A DNA stretch of 64,000 nucleotides from Copromyces sp. CBS 386.78 (lineage: Eukaryota; Ascomycota; Sordariomycetes; Sordariales; Sordariaceae). The position numbers and the translations under genes were made by a program. The notes under the pieces are model-generated. The model saw only the letters and a list, made by a program, of their open reading frames with translations, ran no database searches and was not told the DNA's origin. Every line of letters starts with the position of its first letter. Position 1 is the first letter of the stretch. Of this stretch, positions 36,169-48,482 are shown piece by piece. Where the stretch lies: the NCBI GenBank assembly GCA_030685235.1, contig MU839216.1, forward strand, positions 56,763 to 120,762, read 5' to 3'.

Positions 36169-38610
36169 AATAAAATTTTATTTAACGTAAAATTAATTAG
36201 AAGAACTATTACAATTACTAAATTTAATTAATACTAGAACGAAACTATATTCGTAGGATACCTTTATAATTCCGACGGGAAATCCCTAAATAAAAATAAA
36301 ATTATAAAAATTAATAAATAAATTTACTATAAATACTAACCGGATAAAAAGGGTAAAGAAGTTAAATAAATTAAAACTTTTATTAGAATTATCGAATACT
36401 ATAGGATTTAAATCAATAATTTTAGTAGCATCGCAATCCCCCTTTATACACTAATAAAAAAAGGAATCGAATAAATTTAAATCAAAAATAAATAATTTAC
36501 AATAAAATACTTTTAATACTTTATAACTACCGCCCCAATTCTAATAACCCTCATTTACAACAACCCGAAGTATAATACAATCTACCTTATAATTAACGCT
36601 TCAATTAAAAAATAGGGAATAATGTTAAAATAAATCGGCCCTAACAATAAAAAATATCCTTACAAATTTAAAAGCGAAATCTAATCAAAAATTAAAAAAC
36701 GATATAATACTACCAAAAGGGAGCTTCGAAATCTCCTCTATACTTTTAAACGTTTACGAAAATACTTATTCGGCGTTCGCTTTATTATTAAAACAAACGC
36801 TATAATCTTTATATATCAACTTAATAATATTGTTAATAACGTCCCTAATACCCTATTAATAAAATAAATTACCTAAATTAAAATTTTCAACTTCAAAATT
36901 AAATATATTTCTAAAAGTAAAAATATAATTACTAATAGTCTATTTTACAAACTTCCAAAACCTTCTAATCTCTACGAAAAAAAGTACGAAGTAAATATTA
37001 ATAATTTCGTAAATATATAAATCTATTCTATCTTCGTTATTTATACTAATACTCTAAAACCTATTCTTAAAGAAAATTAATCAAACCTTTCTTACGAGAT
37101 CTCTACCTACCTAATAATATATAAAATTCCCAACTACTTAAAGGGATCTACTTTCAAACGCCAATTCCGCAATAATACTATAAAATACTTTATTTCCGAA
37201 GGAACTCTCTAATTACAATTAACAAATCCTTCGCAATTTCTATAAAAGCTAATTAATAATCCTATAAAACGTAAGCAAATTATATTTTACTATTATAATA
37301 AAATAGGTCACCGAAGAAAGGAAAGGACGTACCGCCGCATTACCGAATATTACTATTAGAAAAGTATATATATTAATATTAAAAAATTAATCTATTCTTA
37401 TCCAAGTTATTAAAAATATAATCTTAAAAAGTTTAAAAATAAATACTAATAAATATTTCCTAATATTCAATTTATAAGAAAGTAGATTTTTAATATTTAA
37501 TTTATACCCAGTGTAAATAAAAAGAAAGTACCTTTATTAAAAGGTAGAAAAAATTTTATTAATTATATAAAAACTATTATTCTACCTAATACTAAAATAA
37601 AGAACGTTTAAAAATTCCTCAAATTAATCTTTCTCCGTTAAAAATTTCCTATTTCTATTGTTAAAGATAATAACTTAAAATTTATAAGAATATTTAAAGA
37701 AATAATTAACCTATTAAAAATCCTAAAGTATATTATTACCCCTTACAATTCGAAAACGAATAAATTAAATAAATAAAGATATTCAACTATCGCCGCCTCC
37801 CTAACTAAAATAACTGATAGGAATAACGCTAATTAAAAGATATACTTACCCTACATTCTCTTTACCGACTGTACAATAATAAAAAGCAATTATAAATATA
37901 TTCCCTTTTAACTTATTTATAATTATAACCTAATTACCCCTATTAAATTTAATTTACCCTCTTAGAAAATAATAAATTAAAAAAATAATAATAAATATAT
38001 AATAAGTATCACGGGGCGAGATGGCACCGTAGGGGTATGATGAGATATGCGTTGTTGCATGAGGAGAAAGGAGGAGAGAAAGGAAGTGTGCGCGGAGGTC
38101 TGGCTGTATATGGGTGAGAACCCTACAGACAGACCGTGCGCGGGCACGTGAGGCTGCACGTGACGATGACATGTGCGTGGCCAGAGCTCTGGGCTCTGGT
38201 CGGCACAGCACATGTGCAGTCAGTGCAGCACAGCACATCACAGGTCTAACCCTGTGATAATAAGAAAGGAATTAATTTCTACCGTAATTACTATATATAT
38301 AAATATTAAATACTGCTTCGTTTAAATAATTGAAAAAATTATAGTAATAAGAGAAAAGGCTACTAATTACCGCAATAAATATAATTAACGAAGGATAAAA
38401 TTTCTAAATAGCTAAATCGAAAAAAGAAATTTAATATTAATTTACGATAATATCCGGCGTATTAATATAAATTCTAATAAAAAATTAATTTATTAATAGA
38501 GAAATCCGTATTGTATCCGCCAAATTTCGGATAACGTTTATTACATCGGGACCTTCGATAGTATAGAAATTAATAAGCCGGTCAATTTTCAAAAGATTAA
38601 AAAATTTATT
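36169..38610 (+). pseudogene. Gypsy-A pol remnant, part 2 (RT end, RNase H, integrase)
   Basis: This continues the split polymerase: IFVGYLYNSDGKSLNKNKIIKI and TFIRIIEYYRI match the end of Gypsy reverse transcriptase (VGYxCxxxGRxPxxxKV, FLGxxxYYRxxI), followed by the RNase H/tether region (YNTIYLIINASIKK, KRRYNTTKRELRNLLYTFKRLRKYLFG). Integrase appears from about 37560 (VKDNNLKFI, IITPYNSKTNK for the DNGPEF and YHPQxNG blocks). The solo LTR at 38007-38259 cuts it, after which SDNVYYIGTFDSIEINKPVNFQKIKKF gives the usual C-terminal end near 38610. Confidence 0.8.
38007..38259 (-). mobile_element. Solo LTR of the Gypsy-C family, scarcely RIP-mutated
   Basis: 253 bp, reverse orientation; the inverse reads TATCACAGGGTTAGACC ... 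GCCCCGTGATA and aligns throughout with the Gypsy-C LTRs. A 5-bp target duplication ATAAG flanks it (38002-38006, 38260-38264). It is GC-rich with many CA/TG dinucleotides kept, in sharp contrast to the surrounding Gypsy-A sequence. Confidence 0.92.
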
Positions 38611-41600
38611 ATAAGGGATAGTATAATATTAATAGCAAACGAGCCTAAAGCGCTACTAAATTAAATTAATTTTAAAAGAAGATAAAGAAATATTAAACTA
38701 CCTAATAATAAAGTAATATTAAAAGAAATAAAATAATAAAATTTAAATACCGGCCTAAACGAAGAAAGGATAATATTTAAATTATAGTAAATAATAAAAT
38801 TTTATACTAAAATATAAAAAGTAAAAGTAATAAAATAGAATTAATACCTAAAAATCCCCTTACCGAATACTAAGCCACCGGGTAATTAAAAAAAAAATAA
38901 ACCCTAAAGAAGAAAAAGAAAAACTTTAATAAAAGAACGGATTCCGAATATAATACCAAACCCAACTTTATAAAACGCTATAAATAATAAAAAAATCCGT
39001 ACGCCAACTGAAATTTTCGATCTAATATTTTTCTATTCTTTTTTCTTTTTTCTTTTTATTTTCTGCCTTTTCCCTTCCCAATTTCCTCCCTATCCCTATA
39101 TATTAAAAATATATCTTTTTATCTCTTCCCCCTACTATTTTAATCTAAATTTATATCTTTTTATCTATTTTTTTATTTTTTTTATTTAAAAGTTCGAATA
39201 AAAGGAAGTCCCTGCCAATTCTATAATACAAATAATCCCAACCTATTTCTAACCCTAATATATTAAAAGCCCGTAAAGAATTAGAGAACCTAGGTAAGAG
39301 CAGGTCTAGAATATACGACTAAAAAATTAGCGTATTATTTAAATATAATAACTATTTTTAGTTTAAAGAGCAACCTATTTTATAAAACTCTAGAAAAAAA
39401 GAGATCTATTTAAGTTACCCTTTTAAAGGAAAATTCTTCCTAAAGAAGACCTATTTTTTCGTTAACTATCTCTACCGCTTAAAAACCACCTCCAAAGCTA
39501 CTTTATCCGTACTACCAATACTCTAGCTTAGCGGACACTTCCTTATACTCTTTAATCAAATATAGTATAAACTTTACTACTTATAAAGGTAATTTAAGTT
39601 ATTAAAACTCAGGATTACTACTAAGGGCCACCTAAAACTATTAAAAAGGCTATTTAACTTTTAGGCTCGGAAAGACTATTTAAATACTAAAAAATCTTAC
39701 TTTTTTAATTAAATAATTTATTACTAACTACCCTACTAAAAAATCTTAAATTAAAGGAAAAGAAATACCTAATCTCCTACTACTTCTCCTAAAGAAAATA
39801 ATACTTCTAAGCTATCTAAAATTATTATTAATTATTAGGACAATATAATAAAGTATTAATACCTAGTAAAGGAAATAATATAATTTACCTCCTTAACTTT
39901 CTATACTATCTAAAATTATTAAGATCTAAGGCCGTTTAATTAAATATAAACTACTAAAGGCCGACCTCTAATCTCTACCTCTCCCGAGAAAAAAAACGAT
40001 AAAACTATATAAGACCGCTTTCGGCTATTCTATTACTAACAATCTATATACGTAGAGCCAAACGTTAAACTGACAAAATAATAGTAAGGCTATTTAAACG
40101 AATAATACCCTCTAATAATTAGTTCGCTATAAATTACCTCCCAATGCCTTAATAATACTGATTAAACATCTAAAAAAAAATCTCTACCTCTAAAGCGTAA
40201 TACCCGTAAAAAATAATAACTTTACTCCTGCTCTTTAAATATATTTACGTTTTATTACCCTCTATTCTTATTATTTTTATTTCTATCTACTTTTTTTATA
40301 CTTTTTTACTATTTCTATTACTAGAATTTTTATTTTTATATAAAAGAAGTATTCTAATCTTTAACCGCTTTCGAAGGGAAAATATATTACGAAATAAAGA
40401 ATATTATTATTATGTAGAAATCCGTATTAAAAGAAATATATCGAAGAATATACTATATAATATTATTTTCTATTTACCAAATTACCGCTACCTTTTCTTA
40501 TTCCTCCCGAAAAATACTAATAAAATTACCCCGCCCCGAATTTTTTTTACAAAATCTCCTCCTCCCTAAAAACGACTAATAACCCCCTATCCTAAATTCG
40601 GAACTACTAATTAAAAATATATTAAATATTATAAAAAGAACGAAAACGCTTCCAAATTAATTAATTATCTTTATCCTCGCTAAAGATAACCTCTTCTTCA
40701 ATTAATATAAATAAACGAAATAATTTCGCACTCCCGAATTTATTATTAATCTTAATACCCCTAATATTCAAACCCTTCCCCTTCAACCCTAAAACCTCCA
40801 CCTCGTACCGAATATATTTAAACTACTATATAAAATCCCAAAGAATAAAATCAAAATAATAAAACTACTAAGAAGGAACTAAATTCTCAGTTAATATTAA
40901 AGAACCTCCGCTCCTATTCTTAAATAAAAAATTATACTCTCCATTATAATAATCCCTATAATATTAATTAAAAGTTTTAAAGGCCTTAAAGAATTCCTAA
41001 AAAGTAATATAATCGATAGCCTTTTTAATATACTAATAATAATTAGCGTAGATCCCCCCTTAATATTCCGACCTATAGAAATATACCTAATAAAAAGAGC
41101 CTACATAAATAGAATTTCCTATTGCTATCTATTAATATAAATTAATGTAAAAGTTTTTTAAAAACGGACGATGCAATAAATATAAGTAATTCAATTCCTA
41201 AAAAATATAATTAATAAAAGAAATAAAAATCAATACCTAACTTAATCACTTACTCTTATTTAAACGCCTAAATTATCAACGCCAAAATACGCTCCTTCTT
41301 AAAGCTCAATAAAAAATTATAATACTCCCAAGGCCAACCCCCCTTCTTTTCAATAAAAATCGGATTATAAAATTTCTTACCGAAGATACTTTCCGCCGCC
41401 TTTAAAATAATCCCCTAATATTCGACAAATATACCAATATTCTTAATAAAATACAAAAAGAAAACAATATTTTCAAGCAACTTCTACTATAAATAGAGCA
41501 AATTCGTAATTCATAGTATACAAAAAGTATAAATCTTTATATATTTCGCGAAAATAAAGTAGGTCGCAACGTATAAAGTACTCTAAAAGCTATTTATAAG

Positions 41601-44600
41601 GATAAACGTATAATAATTAAAATTAATATAAACTTTAGAGAAAATCTGTTATTTACTATTGGAACGCTCATTCGTATAGCGAACCTAATCTATTATCCTT
41701 AAAGGAAATTAAAGAATAGGAATCGAATTTCTAAATATAATTAAATAATTATAAATATTCATCTACAATTCTTTAATATTCTAACGAAACTATAGAATTA
41801 TATTAAAAGCAAAAAAAGGCAGGAGATTAGCGCGAATTACAACTTAAATAAAATTAATTATAAAAGGCGAAAAAGAAATTAAAAATAAAAATATAATATT
41901 AATATAAAAAAGAACTTAAGTAAAATAATAATAATAATATAAATTACAAAAAAAATTAAGAAAGAAATAAAAATCGAAGATCTTTTATACCCAGCCAACG
42001 TACGCTAATTAAAAAGAAATCAAAAATCAGCTTAATTACATACTTAAAAATCTTAATAACTAATCAAAGTAATAAGAGAAAAAAAGGTATTAAAATAAAA
42101 AGAGCAGCTTATAATTTATATTATTACTATAACTAGAAAAGAAGCCTAAACCCCCAAATAAAAAAAGAAAAAGAAAAGGAACTCCCCCTACAAAGTACTA
42201 TTTATAATTATTACCTAATAAAAAAGTATTACTAAATAAATAACCAAATATAAAATTCCCCTATTTCAATTACTTAATCTCCCCCTAATTATAAAAAGGA
42301 CAATAAAACGGAAAGAAAAAATATTAAACGAAAGATCACCATCCTATACCTTCCCTAAAAAAATTTAGTAATCTAAAATATAAATAAATATTAATTTAAA
42401 TTAATAAATAAAACTAAAAATATTCTTCTACCAATTTTACGTTAAAAAATACCTCAACAAACGGTTCCAACCTTAAAACTCTATTTAAATACCCTCCTTT
42501 TTAAACCTCCTTAAAAAAATTTATTCTTTATCCCCTTTATTTTATTTAAAGACGAAATATAGTACGCAATAAATACTTAAAAAAAAAAACGCTTATAAAG
42601 AAAATTATAACCCTCCCAAAGAAAGGAGGAAATTAAATTTTAAGGCCTACTAACCATTTATAAAAGAATAGCTTTCCCTCACCAAATTTCTTCCTCTAAA
42701 TTTCTACCTTTAATAACCTACTTATACTAAATCCCTAAATATTTTTTCTACCCCTCCCAATTCAACTATTAAAAAAATTTTTATTAATAAACCTACTACA
42801 ATACCTTCCTTACCCGCCGTTTCTTCGCTTACTACCCCTATCCTAAAAAGTTTTTTACTCCCATATACCTCGTATTAAAATCTTCTTAAAAATATTTACT
42901 GTACTATTTATAAAACCCTTATATATTAAAATCGAAAAACCTAAAATTAATTAACCTAAGAGCTTAAACTCGGAAAAATCTACCCCCCTCGCGCAAAAAA
43001 TCAACCGCCTAAAGATTATTATACAAATATCGATTAGAAATTCGTCTACTTTTTTAAAAATAATAAAATTAATATAAAAACCCCTCCTATTTTCAACGTT
43101 ACTATACTACTATAAAATAAAATATCCTACTAATATACAATTAGTAAAAATCCGCCCGAAGCCCCTCGTAATTATAATACGAAGGAAAATACCCCTTTAA
43201 TAAATTAAGAATCTACTATAGTAAGACTCGTTAACTTATAGTATATATATAATACAAAGAACTAGACTAAGGATATATTAATTATCGTAGCCCTATTTTA
43301 ACTCCTAAAAAATTTTAAGAATATAATCTATATCCCGCTAAAAATACAACCAATTACCGTTAAAAACTAATTACCGACTTCCTTTATATAATTATATTAG
43401 AATTTCCGAAGGATAAAATAATAATATATCCCTATTATTTATAAATTTTATTTTAGCCTAATAATCTTCGATTAAAAAGAATTTAAATAATATTATTATA
43501 ATAATATTTATAATAAAGGCCGAAAAGAAATTATAAAGAGTACTTACTTTTAATATATAGTAAATAACTATATATATATAAATAAAATAGGAAATTGCTT
43601 ATTAGAAATTCTAAAATAAATATAGTAAATTAACGAATCTTTTCCACTATAGCGCCACTAATAAACCTATAATCTCTAAATATTTAAAATTACCTATATT
43701 TTCTTTATCGAAATTAATCGAAAAGGGGTAAAAATTAACTGCTCCGTACGCCCTAATAAATATCCTCGTCTATAGGAAGAGGGTAATTATTAAAAAATAT
43801 ATAATTAAATTCAAAATAAGAAATAAATTGAGAAAATAATAATCTAATAATAAATAAAAATTATTTATAATATTCTATAAATTAAATAGTAAAAAAGAAG
43901 TCGTATAATACTAAAAATAAAGTAATAATTCTATCGCTATATTTAAAATTACTATTTCTTCAAACTTAAAAACGAACTGAAATATTAAAATAAACCGAAA
44001 TACCTTAATAACTATATAATAATAATTAATAAAATAATTTGCTTCGAAGAAATAAAAAATTTAAAAACTTTTTATAATTTCCCTAATTAGATTAAATTAT
44101 AATAAAAGCCTATATAATAATAATTAACTAAAAAAGGGCTAGCTTATAGCCTACAAAAAATTCTTACTTAAAATCTATTAAATATATAAATCTCCTTACC
44201 GCATTAAAATATACTTCAACCCGTCCAATTCCCAAATATAACCAATCCCCCCGCTACCCTTCAAATAAAGAAAAATAAGGAAAACCGCGAAAAAGTACTA
44301 AAAAAAAATATTTAACTCACTATAATTAAAAAAATATTCGCTAACTATTTTATATTCCTAATAAAAATAAAGGCGGATAAAAATTTCTACGTAATAAATT
44401 AAATCAAAAAGGAAAAATATAAATTAAAATACAAATACTTTCCTTCTTTTAATATTAAATAATATTTAAATATTTTCGTACCCGAATAATTTAATTTTAA
44501 AACTCTAAAAACGATTATATATCAATATTTAAACGAAATCGAAATAATCTAAACCTAAGAATATAAAACAATAAAGACCCGAAAATATAAAGTATAGCTA

Positions 44601-44772
44601 GAAGAAAAGAAAAAGTTAGCTAAATAAAAGCGCAAGAAAAGAAATTAATAAAAACGAAGGGAAATTAATATCGGATCTACTACTTTTACAATAAATTTAT
44701 AGCGTCTATCCTATTTCTTTTTTCTTTTAATAAATCTATAAGGAAGACTTATTATAAATTTAAAAAGAAATT
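38611..44772. other. Unexplained 6.2-kb interior of Gypsy-A between pol and 3' LTR
   Basis: RIP-mutated sequence, G-depleted on the plus strand like the rest of Gypsy-A. Long low-stop stretches exist on both strands: plus at about 39480-40200 (for example LKLRITTKGHLKLLKRLFNF) and minus at about 41440-41260 (ILKAAESIFGKKFYNPIFIE, WPWEYYNFLLSFKKER). I recognise neither. No LTR pair, terminal repeat or target duplication was found inside. Either an extra retroelement ORF, captured sequence, or a further nested element whose ends I missed. Confidence 0.5.
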
Positions 44773-45335
44773 TAATTTAAAGAATTTTTTTACGTTTTTT
44801 CTTTAACTAAAGACCACGGGGTTATTAAGGGAATAAAGTAATTTATTATAAGTAGGAGCAAATTAATTACCTAATTAAATACTATTAATTATAAATTTAA
44901 ACTTTAAAAATAAAAGGAGAAGGAATCTCCTTCGAAATTAGGAAGAAAAATAGGCAATTTAAATTAAATAATACTCCTTCTTAGAAGAATATATTCGAAC
45001 TCTAATCCTAAATTCGTTTTCCCGTACTAAATTCATTCTTTCTTTACTTCGTAATCCCCTCTTAAAAAGATTAACGTTTAAATTTACTCCTTCAACCTCT
45101 CCCGAAAATCTATTAAAGTATAATATTTTAATATTAGCTCTAATCTCCTCCAAATAGTCGATAGTTAGTATATAAGGATCTCCTCGTCTTCATTTTATAG
45201 ATAGGATTTATTTTACGGTAGATCTACTCTCCTTTTTAAAGTATTAATTCTTATAATTTTTACGTTAATTAAATTAATTTTTCTATAGTAGGGAGCTAGT
45301 CTCTCTTCCTATATAGTATTTTCCACTCCAGATCA
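44773..45335 (+). repeat. 3' LTR of Gypsy-A
   Basis: 563 bp, starts TAATTTAAAGAATTTTTTT and ends CCAGATCA, followed by the duplicated GCAC. Confidence 0.9.
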
Positions 45336-45409
45336 GCACCGGCCCCCCTCAACCTCTATACTTTATATACTAAAATCGTCGTCTTCAACGTTAAAATTAA
45401 AGGTAGGGC

Positions 45410-47920
45410 CCTCCTTCTCGTAATTATATATAATAATATCGTATTAGAGGCCTATCCTCGTCTAATTCTTCAACCGTTAAAATATATCAACGATTTTATA
45501 GTCGAAACTATATTACGAATTTACTATTTACTTAGCTATATTAAAGGTATATTTATATTTATTAAATTCTATTAGGATAGAGAAGATATTAAATATTATA
45601 TATAATAACGTTAGGAATTCCTTCTTATAATTATTCTACTATTTTAAAATATTTATAATACCTTCTTCTAATTAATTATTAATCTATCGTATAATTTCGT
45701 CGTCCTTTAGAGGGGAGGGGGTAAATATAAATTTAATATAATAGTTATTACCCGCCAATTAATTAAATTTAAGCTTAAAGGGGATAGGGCGAAGGGGTTT
45801 TAACTACGGTGGCGGTATTTATTTAATTAAATTATTAATATATTGCTTTATTTAAAATTAACGAAATTATATAATGATATTATCTTTTTTATTTGTAGTA
45901 AAGTTAAGATTTAATTAGCGAATACAATAATTAGGGTATAAGATTAGGGCAAACCAATATATTAGGGTCTCTTCTATTAATTCCTTATATTTTTTAAATT
46001 TATAAATTGCGTAATTAATATTAATATTAATTAAAGCGGTACCGTTATTAGTAAAGGAGGGTAATAATTTTTCTTCCCCCCCTTCCTCCTTTCGTAAGCG
46101 CGCTAGGACTTCGTTTTTATATTCGTTTAAAAATAAAGTAAGCGTAGTTAATACCGCCGCTTAATTTTATTGCTGTATCCTATTAAGTAATTCGACTATA
46201 TTATTTTAAAATTTTTATAATAAAAGTATATTATATTAAAGTTATTACGATTATTAAGGAGGTTAAATAGCGGGAAAGGGGGGTAATAGTGCTAAGTAAA
46301 AAAGTATAATATTAAAGCTAATAAATTAATTAAATATAAAAGTAATTGAATATTATAATTACTTACCTTCTAGCCGCGTAATTAATTAATAGAGCAATAA
46401 TAATACTTTTATAAAAAAGGGTTACTTTACTTTAAATATTTTATTTAGAAAGTTAAAATCTTTTAAAATATTTATTAACTAGGTAAGAGTCGCCTAATTA
46501 TCTTTATTAAATCTATTATTTATTAATAGTCGTTTAATAGTATTTTAATAATTATAAGTTTCTAGCGAGTACGTATTAATTGTATTATATAGTTTAATTC
46601 TTCTTTCGATTATTATATAATCCGAATTCTATTGTATTGTATTATTAAGTATAATATTAATTATTAGATTTAAAAGAATTTTATTCGCAATTAAAAAAGT
46701 ATATTCAATAATAATTATTACCTTCGCTACGACTCTTCCTTCGCGTACCCGCTCCTTCTCAATTTTCGTTTCTATTTTAATAAGGCGGGCGAACTTTTTA
46801 CAACGTTGAAGTAATCAGCGGATAAAATAATAAATATTATAAAATTTATTTAGTGGGCTAATCTTCTATTATTTCGCTAATAAATCTTCTTCCTCTTATA
46901 AATTTAATTTTAAGAATTTAAATAAATACTACGGCGTATTTTTCCTATTATTTCGAATTACCGCTTTTACTACTAAATTAAGGATATAATTAAAGTAGTA
47001 GACTTATAGATTCTTTATTTTAAAATTATATTCTTCGAAAGGAAGGTTAATTAATCCTTTAAATATATAATTTATATATACGTCGTTAATTTATATATTA
47101 TTTAATTAAAATTAACTAATATTATTAGTAATTAATTTATATAAATTTAAATAGCAATTAATAAAAGGAGTGATATTCTCTCCGCTGTAATTATTTATTA
47201 TATAATAAAGATTTAGAAATTAAAAGTATAATTTCCAATTAATGCTAACGTAATAAATAATAAAATTAAAGAAGGATTATTAGTTAAAGGAGGTTTAAAA
47301 GTCGAAAGAGAGGTATTTCCTATATAGGAACTTTATAACCTTCTATTTTAGTATATTAAAATAAATATTATACTTATCCTTTACTTATATTTTAATTGTA
47401 TTCCGGCTTAATAGTAATAATTTAGTCGTTAATTATTAGGATATTAATAATATTAGATTTCTAAATTCCAACGCTTTAATTATACTAAATGGTATATCGG
47501 TATTAAAAATTTAGTCGAGAAATAGTTCTTTAAAATTATTTACGACGGGCTTTAGGATTAATTGTTTAGAAGTACTTTTAGCGAGTTGGTTAGTAATAGA
47601 TTGTAGGCGTTTCGTATTAAATTCGTTAGTAGTTAACGGTAGTAATTTCTTATACTTTTAGTGCAAATATTTACTAAAGGAGGAAGTAGCGCTATTTATT
47701 ATTATTTAATTTATTAATAAACGACTATAAAATTACGTAATAATAACGACCCCGGTATAATATATATTATTAAAGATTGTAAAATAATATTTATAATACT
47801 ATATAATATCGATTTCCTTATTACCCTATACTTTAATAAAGTAATACTTATAGAAAGAAATTTACGAACTCTTCTCCTTCTTAATATATATTTATTTTTC
47901 GAATACGTAATATACATTCT
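45410..47920 (-). pseudogene. hAT transposase remnant
   Basis: The minus strand encodes a stop-riddled hAT transposase. Near 46640-46560 it reads IQ*NSDYIIIERRIKLYNTI, which is the hAT block TRWNSxYxMLERxLKL after CGG-to-CAA and TGG-to-TAG changes. Near 46000-45930 there is a YWFALILYPNY segment (usual AALxLHP block). Near 45690-45440 ILK**NNYKKEFLTLLYIIFNIFSI, then KYTFNIAK, match the C-terminal dimerisation domain (WW...YPxLxxMAxDILSIP...ERxFSxAK). These three blocks in the right order and strand make the family call firm. The N-terminal boundary is uncertain. Stops fall at former Trp/Gln codons, as expected from RIP. Gypsy-A inserted about 100 bp beyond the C-terminal end. Confidence 0.85.
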
Positions 47921-48482
47921 TTAACTGTATAGTAGGGAGGTTACTAATATTATAAAGGAGAATTTTAATATTAATAGTAAAGATTTTTTATACTTACTCT
48001 TTGAAGGTAATTTTATGGGTAGCGCGGAAAGTATTAAACGTAGAAGTAACTACTCGTTATTAACTAGACTTTATAAAATTATCGATAGAGGTATTACCTT
48101 ATAAAGATTAGGAGTTAGAAGGAGTATTAGTTATAATATCGTTACGTAGATTATTAATAAAAGTATATATATTATTAAACTATTTTATTAATATTATTAT
48201 TAATTGGGATTTACTAGTAAAGGTGCTTAAAAACGATATATTACATTTTTACGTACGAAAATTACCCGCTCGAAATTATAGGGCAACTTTAAAACCGACC
48301 CCTATTTTCCCCGATTTACAATTGTTTCTTAGAGCCTAATCGAGCCCTGTTAATAGATTTTAGTATTTAAAATAGGGATTTATACGGCAAAAATGATTAG
48401 ATTTCAATAATTCTGACAAATCTATTATATTTACTTGCAAAATCAAATCCGGGGACCCTAGATTTGGATTTGCAAGCAAATT

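Larger units (their letters stand above)
23228..45335 (+). mobile_element. Gypsy-A: Ty3/Gypsy element with 563-bp LTRs, itself twice invaded
   Basis: LTRs at 23228-23790 and 44773-45335 have identical length with landmarks in register, and are flanked by GCAC (23224-23227, 45336-45339), a 4-bp duplication. Ends are TAAT...ATCA, consistent with TGAT...ATCA after RIP. The interior encodes gag, protease, reverse transcriptase, RNase H and integrase on the plus strand. It is interrupted by Gypsy-B and by a solo LTR. Without them it is still about 14.8 kb, because about 6 kb of unexplained sequence lies between the end of pol and the 3' LTR. Confidence 0.9.

Noticed and set aside
39300..39600. Antisense gene reading KLEYWQYGQSSFGGG on the minus strand
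   Set aside because: The plus-strand frame has fewer stops over the same stretch; in AT-rich RIPed DNA neither strand can be preferred without a consensus.
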